From NCBI RefSeq assembly GCF_023715415.1, contig NZ_JAMBOB010000001.1, forward strand, positions 620,001-684,000: a stretch of DNA of 64,000 bases, written 5' to 3'. A program made the position numbers and the translations under genes. Of this stretch, positions 34,551-43,118 are shown one piece after another. Each line of letters starts with the position of its first letter. Within the stretch, counting starts at the first letter, position 1. The notes under the pieces were generated by a model that was not told the origin of the DNA, searched no databases, and saw only the letters and a list, made by a program, of their open reading frames with translations. This stretch comes from Neobacillus niacini (lineage in GTDB: Bacteria > Bacillota > Bacilli > Bacillales > Cytobacillaceae).

Positions 34551-35061
34551 CTAGTTTCAGCTCCCTTCTTACCGCCAAAATTCCATTATGAACTCTTGAT
34601 TTCACTGTTCCAGAGGATATTTTCATCCATGCACCAATTTCATCATAGGAGTAGCCATAATAATGCTTCAGCACAATAGGAACCCGAACGTCTACTGGTA
34701 ATTTACCTAACGCTTCCAGCGCATCGTTCCATTCCTCGTTTCGGCTTTCAAAATGCCATTTCAGCTTTCGATATACTTCTTCTTGTCCTTTCCATTTGTT
34801 TTCTCTCTTTTGTTTTCTACATTGGTCAATATAAGCATTCGTTGCAATGGAAATCAGCCAAGTGGAGAATTTGCTTTGACCATTAAAAAGATGAATTTTT
34901 TGAATACATTTTGCCATTGTTTCTTGTGCAAGTTCCTCTGCCATATCTGGATTCATTGTAATTTTCATTAAATACTTTACAAGGAATGGATAATTTTCTT
35001 TAAACAACATGGCAAATGCAAGATGATCCCCTTCTTTTGCACTTTTTATTAACGGATCCAT
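34504..35061 (-). CDS. sigY: ECF sigma factor SigY
   Basis: This 185-aa sigma-70 family factor has region 2 (AFAMLFKENYPFLVKYLMK and KFSTWLISIATNAYIDQCRK) and region 4 (YGYSYDEIGAWMKISSGTVKSRVHNG) with no region 3 or 1.1, the ECF layout. The downstream yxlC and yxlD genes identify it as SigY. ATG 35061 follows AGAGGAC. A TGAACG-CGTC promoter lies 56 bp upstream, supporting autoregulation. The operon is shorter than in B. subtilis: no yxlE, yxlF or yxlG follow. Confidence 0.88.
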   Translation of the reverse strand: MDPLIKSAKEGDHLAFAMLFKENYPFLVKYLMKITMNPDMAEELAQETMAKCIQKIHLFNGQSKFSTWLISIATNAYIDQCRKQKRENKWKGQEEVYRKLKWHFESRNEEWNDALEALGKLPVDVRVPIVLKHYYGYSYDEIGAWMKISSGTVKSRVHNGILAVRRELKLGEETEGRHTRQRTTK

Positions 35062-35116
35062 CACACTTGTCCTCTCTTTCCCCCATCTATCCCTCTTTTT
35101 TTACGTTTATGTATAA

Positions 35117-35141
35117 GACGTGAAAGCGTTAATATCGTTCA
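35117..35141 (-). promoter_or_regulatory. Autoregulatory SigY-type ECF promoter
   Basis: On the minus strand TGAACG is followed after 15 bp by CGTC, the element described for the B. subtilis sigY operon. It lies directly upstream of the sigma factor gene. A cre-like string on the same bases (35121-35134) is judged coincidental. Confidence 0.7.
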
Positions 35142-35184
35142 TATTTTATAATAATTTTGATGAATATTAAAATTTCTAACACAA

Positions 35185-35208
35185 AAGGCACGAATAGCTT
35201 CGTGCCTT
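35185..35208 (-). terminator. Terminator of the PBP gene
   Basis: AAGGCACGAA (35185-35194) pairs perfectly with TTCGTGCCTT (35199-35208) just after the PBP stop; minus-strand reading continues with TTTTG. Confidence 0.88.
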
Positions 35209-35212
35209 AACA

Positions 35213-37243
35213 TTAATGATTCATCTTAGGACCTATTCTTTTCCATCTCTTTTCCCACTTTTCCTTTTGTTTCTTCCATCTTTCTTCCCATTTTCTCGCA
35301 CCTCTATTAAAATGCTCTTCAATTGTATCTGGGGTCAATTCTATTTCTTCCTCTTGCTTCTCTTGAATCAACCCATCAATGCGTGGGACATCAAAGCTAG
35401 TTGAAGGCTTATCTTTTAATGCCTCCTTCATGACTTCACGAAACACAATGGCTGCACCCGCACTGCTAGTCGTTTTCAAAAAGTGTTTTTCATCTGTTTT
35501 ATCGTAGCCAACCCAGAATGCTCCTACTAATTGCGGGGTATAACCAACAAACCATTGATCCTTGACACCTTTAACTCCTTCAATTGGTACTTGTGTTGAG
35601 CCTGTTTTCCCAGCAATTTCTCTTCCCGGAATTTGAGCGTTTTTTCCAGACCCGTGTTCTACAACACCAAGCAGCATTGTGTTTATTTGATCGGTTACAG
35701 CTTTAGTGGTGACTCTTTCCTTTTTTCCCTTCCATTCTGCAACGGGATTCCCTTCTGAATCCACAATCTTTTTGATAACATGTGCTTTCATCCGGACTCC
35801 ATGATTTGGGAAGGCAGAATACGCCTCAGCCATTATCAAAGGAGATACTCCTCCTTCTAATCCTCCAAGTGCAAGTGATAGATTGCGATCTCCCTTTGCT
35901 AGTGGTATTCCAAAACGTTTGGCACAATCTAAGCCCTTTTCAATCCCAATTTCATTCAATAACCAAACAGCCGAAACATTTTTTGAATCCTTTACTGCTT
36001 CATACATGGGAACTTTACCAGCATATTCATGGTTGTAATTACTTGGCTCATACTCACCAAAGCTCATCGGTTCATCCATTAACATATCAGTTATTTTCCA
36101 GCCATTTTCGAGGGCAGGAGTAAAGACAGCAAGCGGTTTAATGGATGAACCTGGCTGAGCCTTTAACCCCGTTGCACGATTATATCCTCTAAATGTGTGC
36201 TCTCCTCGCCCACCAACTATCGCTCGAATTCCACCTGTTTTGGGATCAACTAATATTCCACCGCTTTGGACCATTTGGTCAGTACCTTTTGGGAATATAT
36301 CGTCTTTTTGGTACGTTTTCTCCATAGCATTCTGCATAATAGAATCTAGCTCGGTATAAATCTGATATCCTCCAGTCAGCAATTCATCCTGTGATAAATG
36401 ATAAACATTAATCGCCTCTTCAAAGACCTGGTCAACATAGTGAGGGTACTTCCCTCGGAACGGGTCTCCACCTTTATCATTTAACATTACTTTTTCAGCC
36501 AATGCGTGATCATACTGCTGATTCGTTATATAGCCTTGATTCTTCATTTGTAATAAAACTAGATTTCTTCTCTGTCTTGCTTTTTCTAAGTGATGATATG
36601 GATTCAATGCAGAAGGCGCCTTTATTAAACCTGCCAGCAAAGCTGATTCGCTAATGGATAGGTCCTTAACTTCCTTAGCAAAATAATTTTGTGCTGCGTG
36701 CTTAATTCCCCAAGCACCATCACCAAAATATATCTGGTTTAAATACATTTGAAGGATTTCCTGTTTACTGTATTGTCGCTCAATTTGCATCGCTAGGAAT
36801 ACTTCATCTACTTTTCTCTTTAATGTTTTTTGAGAAGTAAGCAGTGTATTTTTCGTAAGTTGCTGGGTAATGGTACTTCCGCCTTCAACCATGCCCCGTG
36901 CTTTGATATCCCTGATTAGTGCTCTTGTTATACCAATATAGTCGACGCCATGATGCTCATAGAATCGGCGGTCCTCTATAGCAATGACTGCATTTTTCAT
37001 AGAGTCAGGTACCTCATTGATTGGGACACCTTCGTTTTTATTTGCTGATACTTTACTTGCAACCTCCCCATTCAAATCATAAAAAACCGTTGCCTGGGGC
37101 AGTTCATTCTTAAGTGAAGAAATATCTAAATCCATTGAATAAGCATAGACGATACCTAGAAAACCTAGAACTAAAAGCGAAAACGAGAGAACCATCAATT
37201 GGTTCATATGCCATCGCTTCCAATTATTCACTACCTTTTTCAT
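35213..37243 (-). CDS. Class A penicillin-binding protein (PbpF/PbpG-like)
   Basis: This 676-aa bifunctional peptidoglycan synthase has a short cytoplasmic tail and one N-terminal membrane helix. The GT51 glycosyltransferase domain shows EDRRFYEHHGVD, GGSTITQQL and KRKVDEVFLA. The transpeptidase shows the nucleophile motif SSIKP, then SKN, and the KTG triad AGKTGST. AGGAGG lies four bases before ATG 37243. The C-terminal end is an unusual Trp/Lys/Arg-rich tail (KWEERWKKQKEKWEKRWKR). A GGATA-N15-GGGAAAAAG string upstream is compatible with a forespore sigma promoter, fitting the sporulation role of PbpF/PbpG, but this is tentative. Confidence 0.92.
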   Translation of the reverse strand: MKKVVNNWKRWHMNQLMVLSFSLLVLGFLGIVYAYSMDLDISSLKNELPQATVFYDLNGEVASKVSANKNEGVPINEVPDSMKNAVIAIEDRRFYEHHGVDYIGITRALIRDIKARGMVEGGSTITQQLTKNTLLTSQKTLKRKVDEVFLAMQIERQYSKQEILQMYLNQIYFGDGAWGIKHAAQNYFAKEVKDLSISESALLAGLIKAPSALNPYHHLEKARQRRNLVLLQMKNQGYITNQQYDHALAEKVMLNDKGGDPFRGKYPHYVDQVFEEAINVYHLSQDELLTGGYQIYTELDSIMQNAMEKTYQKDDIFPKGTDQMVQSGGILVDPKTGGIRAIVGGRGEHTFRGYNRATGLKAQPGSSIKPLAVFTPALENGWKITDMLMDEPMSFGEYEPSNYNHEYAGKVPMYEAVKDSKNVSAVWLLNEIGIEKGLDCAKRFGIPLAKGDRNLSLALGGLEGGVSPLIMAEAYSAFPNHGVRMKAHVIKKIVDSEGNPVAEWKGKKERVTTKAVTDQINTMLLGVVEHGSGKNAQIPGREIAGKTGSTQVPIEGVKGVKDQWFVGYTPQLVGAFWVGYDKTDEKHFLKTTSSAGAAIVFREVMKEALKDKPSTSFDVPRIDGLIQEKQEEEIELTPDTIEEHFNRGARKWEERWKKQKEKWEKRWKRIGPKMNH

Positions 37244-37321
37244 AATTCCTCCTGATAAATAAAATACAAAATGAAAGGCATCATTTTCTTTTTCCCTAAA
37301 AGGGGAAAAATTATCCAAAAG

Positions 37322-37354
37322 AAAAAGCACTCGAAAAAAATTCGAATGCTTTTT
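37322..37354 (-). terminator. Terminator of the XRE regulator gene
   Basis: AAAAAGCA and TCGAA on the left pair with TTCGA and TGCTTTTT on the right around an A-rich loop, with one unpaired position in each arm. Confidence 0.75.
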
Positions 37355-37355
37355 C

Positions 37356-37811
37356 TTATTCGTTCTTGGTTAATTCTTTAAATCGGATTTTGGCTTGTTT
37401 TTCGTCGAAGCTGCTGTATACCCGATAATGTTTGTCATCCAGAATTCGAAAATGCTTGCTAAGAATATTCTGTTGAAGGATAAATCCGTATTTCCTTGCG
37501 ACCTCACGCCACCAAATTCGTCCTCCAAACGTTTTCATTCTCCGATAATCAATTCCTTCTCGAGCAACAGTCTCCAATACTTCTAGAGGTTCATTTCCAA
37601 ATAGAAATTGGACGGTTTCTGTTTCCCTAAATAAAGCACATACGGTAACGACAGTGGACCAGCCTGCAAGGACCCTGCCTTTTTCGATCTGAACAAGAGT
37701 TTTCTTTGATACTCCAATGATTTCTGCCATTTTATCCTGGGTATAGCCTGCTTCTGTACGAATCAATCGCAATTTATCTGAAACTATCATAATAATTTCT
37801 TCCCTATTCAT
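37356..37811 (-). CDS. XRE-family helix-turn-helix regulator
   Basis: This 151-aa protein has an N-terminal XRE HTH (LRLIRTEAGYTQDKMAEIIGVSKKTLVQIEKG, about residues 14-46) and a C-terminal half with RIWWREVARKYGFILQQN and KHYRVYSSFDEKQAKIRF of unknown fold. The recognised start is ATG 37811, with AAGG about eight bases upstream; the longer frame adds six residues. No obvious target gene is linked. The next genes are the PBP and the feo cluster. Confidence 0.82.
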   Translation of the reverse strand: MNREEIIMIVSDKLRLIRTEAGYTQDKMAEIIGVSKKTLVQIEKGRVLAGWSTVVTVCALFRETETVQFLFGNEPLEVLETVAREGIDYRRMKTFGGRIWWREVARKYGFILQQNILSKHFRILDDKHYRVYSSFDEKQAKIRFKELTKNE

Positions 37812-37877
37812 GCAAAGACCTTCTTTCAAAAACCTACTAGTGTAATTTTACACAAGTTGCCTTCTATTTAAAAGAAA

Positions 37878-37907
37878 AAACTGCTATCGTTTTAAGGATA
37901 GCAGTTT
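37878..37907 (-). terminator. Terminator of the feo operon
   Basis: AAACTGCTATC (37878-37888) pairs with GATAGCAGTTT (37897-37907), with a T-run following on the minus strand, after the Cys-rich gene. Confidence 0.85.
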
Positions 37908-37914
37908 CATCGTT

Positions 37915-38079
37915 TTATTTTGGCGGAATGCCACATTGACTTTGGGTAGAGCAGGTCTTTTCAAGATCACATGCCGCACATTTTCCTTTTTTCGATTTAT
38001 TAATAAACTTCACTAATGCCCAAGCAGCATAACCAAAAATCGCAGTGCCTATTATGAAACTACCTATATTTGCTATCAT
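37915..38079 (-). CDS. FeoB-associated Cys-rich membrane protein
   Basis: This 54-aa protein has one N-terminal helix (NIGSFIIGTAIFGYAAWALV), a basic stretch KSKKGK and a cysteine-rich tail (KCAACDLEKTC, then QCGIPPK) with four cysteines, the hallmark of small proteins encoded directly after feoB. It begins 19 bp after the feoB stop with AGGTAGGTG upstream, so it is the last gene of the feo operon. It probably assists ferrous iron transport; the mechanism is unknown. Confidence 0.88.
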   Translation of the reverse strand: MIANIGSFIIGTAIFGYAAWALVKFINKSKKGKCAACDLEKTCSTQSQCGIPPK

Positions 38080-38097
38080 ACGAAAACACCTACCTAA

Positions 38098-40104
38098 TTA
38101 GACTAATCCAAACAGTTTACCGCCCTGATATATGACCAAACATAAAACATAAGCAATAAATAATGCGTAAAGGATAGAGAATGCAGTCCATTTCTTTGAA
38201 CCTGTTTCCTTATAAATCGTTGCAGCCGTTGCTAAACATGGAATATATAATAGTATAAAAACCATAAAACTATAGGCAGCCAGCGGTGTGTAAAAATCGC
38301 TCAATAACCCTTGTAGACTCGCATTTTCTGGAACAAAGTAAATAATATTCATCGTTGAAATAATTGCTTCTTTAGCTAAGAATCCTGTTATTAAAGAGGC
38401 GGCAGCCTGCCAAGTACCAAAACCTATTGGCTCTAAAACAGGAGCAAACAAATTCCCTATCGCTGCCAAAAAGCTATCATCCATATCCACTTTTAATCCA
38501 TTCGGTCCAGCGTACGATAACAGCCAAATAAAAACGGAGCCAGCAAAAATGAATGTTCCTGCCTTTCGAACAAAGCCTTTCCCCTTATCCCAGGTGCTTC
38601 TCCAAAGCGATTGTACCTGCGGGAGGCGATATGGCGGCAATTCTATAACGAATAAAGATGCTTCTGATTTTAGCAATGTTTTAGTAAATATTTTTGCTAG
38701 TAGTAATGCGACAACAATTCCTAAAACATAAAGACTTAATACCACCAGGGCTTTATGCCCTACAAAAAATGCTCCAACAAATATTGCATAAACTGGCAAT
38801 CGGGCAGAGCATGACATGAGTGGTGTCAATAATATGGTCATTAATCTCTCTCTTGGTGTTTCGATTGTTCTTGCGGCCATAATCCCAGGGACATTACAGC
38901 CAAATCCAATCATCATTGGAATAAATGCCTTTCCATTTAGTCCAACAGACTCCATAATCCGGTCCATTACTAGGGCAACCCTAGCCATGTAGCCAGAATC
39001 TTCTAACAGGGAAATAAAAAAGAAGAGAATAAATATCTGTGGAACAAATACCAGTACCCCACCGACACCAGCAATCAGTCCTTCAATAATCAATGCATGA
39101 ATAAAATCTGAAGCATGAATCACACCAAGGAGTTTTTCAAAACCGGCTGTCACCGGTCCTGTTAATATTCCATCCAAGACATCAGATAATGGAGTACCCA
39201 GCCAATCAAATGTGAGCATGAACATCAAATACATACATATTAAGAAGATTGGCATTCCTAAATACCGATTGGTTACGATGGCGTCAATTCTTTCAGACAA
39301 GGGAACAATGGTACTAACCTTTTGAACAGATGCCTCTAGAACTTTTTCGATAACTTTTTTTCTCTTCAGATAGATATAGTTTGCCAGCGATTTTATATTA
39401 CCATTTTCCTCTTTTATGGCAGATTCCAAATTTGAAACGAGTGTTACTAGTTTATTAGGTTCTATTAAGTCGGAAAGATAACGATGGATGTATTCATTCC
39501 CCTCAAATAGTTGAATGGCAAGCCATCTTGGTGAATGGTCTGTTTTTCCTATTAACTCCATACTCAATTTGGTAATTCCATCCTCAATTACTTTTCCATA
39601 GTAGACATGTTTTTTTACCTTTGAATGGTTCGAACTTGTTGAAATTACTTCTATTAAAGTGTCACAGCCTTTACCACTTCTTGCCACAACAGGTACAACC
39701 GGTACCCCTAAAATCTGGGATAACTTATCTGTATTTATTTTTATCCCGCGATTATTCGCAACATCAATCATATTCAAACCAATTAGTGCAGGTTTCTCAT
39801 ATTCGAGCAGCTGCAAGGTCAAATGTAAATTTCGTTCCAATTGAGAAGCATCCAGAATATTTAACAGTCTGTCCACTTGTTCCTCTAAGAAGTAAGTGGT
39901 AACGACCCCTTCATCCTTTGATAATGGATTCAAGGAATAGATTCCAGGCAAATCAATTAATTTTCCTATATGATTCTTAAAAACCCCGACTTTCTTTTCA
40001 ACTGTAACACCGCTCCAGTTGCCCACATACTCATAGGATCCTGTAAGATTATTAAACAATGAGGTTTTTCCTGTATTTGGGTTACCAATAAGGGCGATTT
40101 CCAT
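38098..40104 (-). CDS. feoB: Ferrous iron transporter FeoB
   Basis: FeoB is the main Fe(II) uptake permease. The 668-aa protein has an N-terminal G domain with P-loop GNPNTGKTS (residues 7-15), the G3 region DLPGIYSL and G4 NMID, followed by a helical linker and a membrane domain with two Gate motifs, including CNVPGIMAARTIE and the downstream SCSARLPVYA. ATG 40104 overlaps the feoA stop (TAATG) with GGAGAG upstream, so translation is coupled. Fur repression is expected from the box upstream of feoA. Confidence 0.95.
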   Translation of the reverse strand: MEIALIGNPNTGKTSLFNNLTGSYEYVGNWSGVTVEKKVGVFKNHIGKLIDLPGIYSLNPLSKDEGVVTTYFLEEQVDRLLNILDASQLERNLHLTLQLLEYEKPALIGLNMIDVANNRGIKINTDKLSQILGVPVVPVVARSGKGCDTLIEVISTSSNHSKVKKHVYYGKVIEDGITKLSMELIGKTDHSPRWLAIQLFEGNEYIHRYLSDLIEPNKLVTLVSNLESAIKEENGNIKSLANYIYLKRKKVIEKVLEASVQKVSTIVPLSERIDAIVTNRYLGMPIFLICMYLMFMLTFDWLGTPLSDVLDGILTGPVTAGFEKLLGVIHASDFIHALIIEGLIAGVGGVLVFVPQIFILFFFISLLEDSGYMARVALVMDRIMESVGLNGKAFIPMMIGFGCNVPGIMAARTIETPRERLMTILLTPLMSCSARLPVYAIFVGAFFVGHKALVVLSLYVLGIVVALLLAKIFTKTLLKSEASLFVIELPPYRLPQVQSLWRSTWDKGKGFVRKAGTFIFAGSVFIWLLSYAGPNGLKVDMDDSFLAAIGNLFAPVLEPIGFGTWQAAASLITGFLAKEAIISTMNIIYFVPENASLQGLLSDFYTPLAAYSFMVFILLYIPCLATAATIYKETGSKKWTAFSILYALFIAYVLCLVIYQGGKLFGLV

Positions 40105-40328
40105 TAAATTCTCTCCACTTCTATTAAACACGCTTCTTTGCGCCGGAGTCCTACACACTGTCCGCAAGACTCAATCATCACTGGTCCACCAAAAGGCATA
40201 ACACATTTGACACAGACCTCAGATCCTTCTGTTATTCCTAGGTCCAACAACCTTCTTTGGACTAGGCGGCCAACCTTAGAAATATTAATGATTTTTCCTT
40301 TTTCTCCTGCTTTAAACGAGCCGAACAT
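40104..40328 (-). CDS. feoA: FeoA family ferrous iron transport accessory protein
   Basis: This 74-aa SH3-like protein modulates FeoB. The typical core is RLLDLGITEGSEV followed by MPFGGPVMIESCG. It carries four cysteines, slightly more than many FeoA proteins. ATG 40328 follows AGGGTGA; an in-frame GTG three codons earlier overlaps the ribosome site. It is the first gene of the feoA-feoB-Cys-rich operon and lies behind a Fur box. Confidence 0.92.
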   Translation of the reverse strand: MFGSFKAGEKGKIINISKVGRLVQRRLLDLGITEGSEVCVKCVMPFGGPVMIESCGQCVGLRRKEACLIEVERI

Positions 40329-40352
40329 CACGATCACCCTAACTATGTTAAT

Positions 40353-40367
40353 TGAGAATGATTATCT
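40353..40367. promoter_or_regulatory. Fur box upstream of feoA
   Basis: TGAGAATGATTATCT matches the 7-1-7 Fur consensus TGATAATNATTATCA at 13 of the 14 specified positions on close comparison (two deviations at the arms). It lies 25 bp before feoA, in the expected promoter zone. Confidence 0.8.
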
Positions 40368-40427
40368 TTATTTATAACCTCATTTTACCATTGAACAATC
40401 GCTTATTCTGTGACAAAAATTTGAAAA

Positions 40428-40460
40428 AAAAATAGAAAAGTCACAGACTTTTCTATTTTT
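40428..40460 (-). terminator. Terminator of thiT
   Basis: AAAAATAGAAAAGT (40428-40441) pairs perfectly with ACTTTTCTATTTTT (40447-40460) just after the thiT stop codon. Confidence 0.8.
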
Positions 40461-40466
40461 CAACTC

Positions 40467-41039
40467 TTATATCATTTTTTTTGGTACTGCACTAATGACG
40501 AGTATTACAAGGATTGCGCTTACGATAAAGCTTGGAAGCATATAGGTTCCATTGTAAACAAAGGAATAAACAGCAACTGGCTGACCAGCAGGTGCATATT
40601 CACCAAAGAATACGATACCCGAATACACATGAGCAAGATAGCGCAAGGCACTTCCTAAAAACGTTCCTAAAAGAACAAATGTAACCCAGCTTTTTGTATT
40701 ATTCTTCAGAGAATTCTTCACCTTTGAAGCAAAAACACCTGCTAAACCAACCACTGAAAAAGCAATTCCATAATCAATAATTCCTTGAAGAAGTGTATAA
40801 ATTTGAGAAAAACCAAGGATGAATTGAAGTAAACCGAGTAAAAATCCTGATAAGATTCCACCTTTTATACCCCAGCGAAATGACATTAGGAAAATCGGAA
40901 TCATCGCTATTGAAATCGAACCACCCTGTGGCCATATCTTTAATGATAAAAGCCCTGAAACTAAATCCAGTAAGTAAGCAAGTGCTGAAAATACGGCCAC
41001 TTCCACTAAAAATAATGTGTTACTACGTTTTTTTTCCAT
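40467..41039 (-). CDS. thiT: Thiamine ECF transporter S component ThiT
   Basis: This 190-aa membrane protein with about six helices is the substrate-binding subunit of an energy-coupling factor transporter for thiamine. The conserved tail with GSALRYLAHVYSGIVFFGEYAP and the VYNGTYMLP motif matches ThiT (YuaJ), and the TPP riboswitch upstream confirms the vitamin. The shared EcfA/T module must be encoded elsewhere. Confidence 0.95.
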   Translation of the reverse strand: MEKKRSNTLFLVEVAVFSALAYLLDLVSGLLSLKIWPQGGSISIAMIPIFLMSFRWGIKGGILSGFLLGLLQFILGFSQIYTLLQGIIDYGIAFSVVGLAGVFASKVKNSLKNNTKSWVTFVLLGTFLGSALRYLAHVYSGIVFFGEYAPAGQPVAVYSFVYNGTYMLPSFIVSAILVILVISAVPKKMI

Positions 41040-41116
41040 ACATGTTCCCCCTATAGTTTGTATATTGGAGAACGTTCGACAGGTATTACTCCTAAGAATT
41101 TATATGGCGCCTTAAA

Positions 41117-41160
41117 AACAAAAAAAACAATGCAGGACAGTTAGGATTGTCTGCATTGTT
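41117..41160 (-). terminator. Riboswitch-controlled terminator before thiT
   Basis: CAATGCAGGACA (41126-41137) pairs with TGTCTGCATTG (41147-41157), one base bulged, and minus-strand reading runs into eight T residues. It is the expression platform of the TPP riboswitch. Confidence 0.88.
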
Positions 41161-41179
41161 AGCTTTAATAGTCGGCAAA

Positions 41180-41276
41180 CCACATCCCTACGCTAGCGTT
41201 AACTAACAGGTTCATAGGGTCAGAACTCGAACGTTCACTCTCAGCCACTTATAGCAGCTCCCCCTGTGGAAATATT
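41180..41276 (-). promoter_or_regulatory. TPP riboswitch
   Basis: Minus-strand reading shows the conserved thi-box blocks in order: an AGGGGGAGC arm, GGCTGAGAGTGAA, GACCCTATGAACCTG, and GCTAGCGTAGGGA, closed by a CCACA/TGTGG stem. An intrinsic terminator follows directly, so thiamine pyrophosphate should switch off thiT transcription. Confidence 0.95.
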
Positions 41277-41396
41277 TAATTGATTTCATTAACGAATATA
41301 CTATTTTTATAGAACTTTTACAAGGATAAACTTCCATACATGGTATAATAAAATAACTAGTCAGTTCGGCATTGCTGCCTTAGGAGGAAAACTGTG

Positions 41397-42530
41397 ATGT
41401 TATCTGAAGTACAAACGGAATTAATAGCCTTTTTTGATGAGAATAAAGAAAGTTTAGTACGTGAGTGGGAAAGCTCAATTGTCATTTCTAACGGGGATCC
41501 TTACAAAGAAAAAATACGTGAAAATGGGATTGCTTTATTTAATGTTATTCTCACTATGCATACAATGAGTGAAGAAGAGCTATTAGAGATTATTAAAAAA
41601 TATGCTCTTGAAATTTCTGAGGAAAGAGCACTAGCGAATATTAATATAGGTGACTTTGTTTATAATGTTAATCTTGGCAGAAGTGTGTTCTACAGCTATC
41701 TAAGTAAGGCTGACCTTCAGTGGGAAGACCTTCAGGAATCGATTAATAAAATAAATTACTGCTTTGATAAATTTCTATATTATGCGGTTACACACTATAC
41801 AGAAGCTAAAAACAAAATCATTGAAGAAAAAACCATGTTTATCGATTCAACTCATCAGGACCGATTAACACTTCTTGGGCAAATGACATCTAGTTTTATA
41901 CATGAATTTAGAAACCCTCTAACATCCATACAGGGGTTTGTTCAGCTGCTTAAGGCTGACCATCCTAATATGAAATATTTAGAGATTATTTCAAGTGAGC
42001 TAGAACAACTGAATTTCCGGATTTCGCAATTTTTACTTTTATCTAAAAAAGAACTAATTGGGAAAGAAAAAGAACAGTTTCACCTCAATAAATTGATTGA
42101 TGAAGTCTTAAATTTCTTATATCCGAGTATTTTAGACGGTAAAGTTAAAATCAAAAAAGAAATTGTCGATGAAATCACACTTTATGGGTATGCGGATGAA
42201 ATGCGTCAAGTATTCATTAATATTATATTTAATGCGATTGACGTGTTAAATCATCATAGAATCTCTAATCCAATTATTGAGATTAAGAGTCATATAGAGA
42301 ATGATACACATGTAATACTCTCTATATCCAATAATGGTCCAATGATTCCTTCAGAATTAAGTAAAACCATATTCGAGCCATTCTTTACAACCAAAAAACT
42401 TGGTACTGGTCTTGGGCTATTCGTTTGTAAAGAAATCATTGAAAAACATAAAGGTGATTTAACTTGTCTTTCAACTCCAGAATTAACCGTATTTACACTT
42501 AAACTACCTCTAGCTGCGTCTCCTATGTAG
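41397..42530 (+). CDS. Orphan cytoplasmic sensor histidine kinase
   Basis: This 377-aa kinase has no membrane helix. The first 140 residues form a helical sensor region resembling the histidine-kinase N-terminal domain seen in Bacillus phosphorelay kinases. The H-box is FIHEFRNPLTSIQGF (His about 169), then an N-box (INIIFNAIDVLNH) and the ATP lid FFTTKKLGTGLGLFV. No response regulator is adjacent, as with Kin-type sporulation kinases. AGGAGG precedes ATG 41397, and TGGTATAAT at 41340-41348 is an extended -10. A role in Spo0A input is inferred only. Confidence 0.85.
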   Translation: MLSEVQTELIAFFDENKESLVREWESSIVISNGDPYKEKIRENGIALFNVILTMHTMSEEELLEIIKKYALEISEERALANINIGDFVYNVNLGRSVFYSYLSKADLQWEDLQESINKINYCFDKFLYYAVTHYTEAKNKIIEEKTMFIDSTHQDRLTLLGQMTSSFIHEFRNPLTSIQGFVQLLKADHPNMKYLEIISSELEQLNFRISQFLLLSKKELIGKEKEQFHLNKLIDEVLNFLYPSILDGKVKIKKEIVDEITLYGYADEMRQVFINIIFNAIDVLNHHRISNPIIEIKSHIENDTHVILSISNNGPMIPSELSKTIFEPFFTTKKLGTGLGLFVCKEIIEKHKGDLTCLSTPELTVFTLKLPLAASPM

Positions 42531-42545
42531 GAGGCGCTTATTTCA
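42514..42545 (+). terminator. Weak terminator after the histidine kinase gene
   Basis: GCGTCTCCT pairs with AGGAGGCGC (one G-T pair) across the stop codon, followed by a T-rich but interrupted stretch. Confidence 0.55.
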
Positions 42546-42638
42546 AATTATTTTTTGAAAATTTATAATTTTCCAATTCATATAGACAAGACTTTTTTCA
42601 TAAAATGTTGATACCAACTAATATGCGAACTAGAACGT

Positions 42639-42667
42639 TTGACTGTACAGTTGTAATTTACTATAAT
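42639..42667 (+). promoter_or_regulatory. Consensus SigA promoter upstream of the MerR gene
   Basis: TTGACT (42639-42644) and TATAAT (42662-42667) are separated by exactly 17 bp. This would drive the MerR gene and probably mpfA. Confidence 0.75.
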
Positions 42668-42699
42668 TGTTGTTAAATTTAGTTACCCGAGGTGATTTG

Positions 42700-43118
42700 A
42701 TGGGGCTGTCTATCGTATCGGTGAATTAGCAGAAATCGCAATGGTTTCTAAACGGACAATTGATTATTATACATCAATTGGTCTATTAAGCGCAGAACGT
42801 TCAAAATCTAATTACCGAATTTATTCTGATGAATCCTTAAGGGATTTAAAGTTTATTGAAGATTGTAAGAGTTTACATTACCCGCTTGACGAGATTAAAA
42901 GAAAACTAGATATGAAGAAAGACATAAAAATTCATGATTCAGAAGTGGAGAAACATGTAGATGAAGTAACACAGCAAATGCAGCAGTTACAGAATGATTT
43001 AGTGGGTCTAATCCCAGTTGTTGAAAAATTAGATAATCTGCAAAAAGAGAAATTCACAACGAATCTTATGATGCTAAAATCAGTCTTGATGAAATCCCTT
43101 TTGAATGTAACGAGTTAA
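42700..43118 (+). pseudogene. MerR family regulator with an N-terminal frameshift
   Basis: The expected start is ATG 42700 preceded by an ideal ribosome site (GAGGTGA), but its frame ends after nine codons. The MerR sequence YRIGELAEIAMVSKRTIDYY begins in another frame at 42711; restoring one G in the GGGG run (42702-42705) would join them as M-G-A-V-Y-R-I-G. From 42741 the frame is intact for 125 aa, with the recognition helix, wing (SKSNYRIYSDESL) and a C-terminal dimer coiled coil. It neighbours an MpfA-type gene, as yhdQ does in B. subtilis. It may be a real mutation, a slippage site or a sequencing error. Confidence 0.7.

Noticed and set aside
35121-35134. cre-like TGAAAGCGTTAATA upstream of sigY
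   Set aside because: The same bases form the spacer of the better supported TGAACG-N15-CGTC ECF promoter, and the cre half-site is broken at a conserved C.
36061-36123. Plus-strand frame near 35782-36123 inside the PBP gene
   Set aside because: It is antisense to the transpeptidase domain with no ribosome site or family resemblance.
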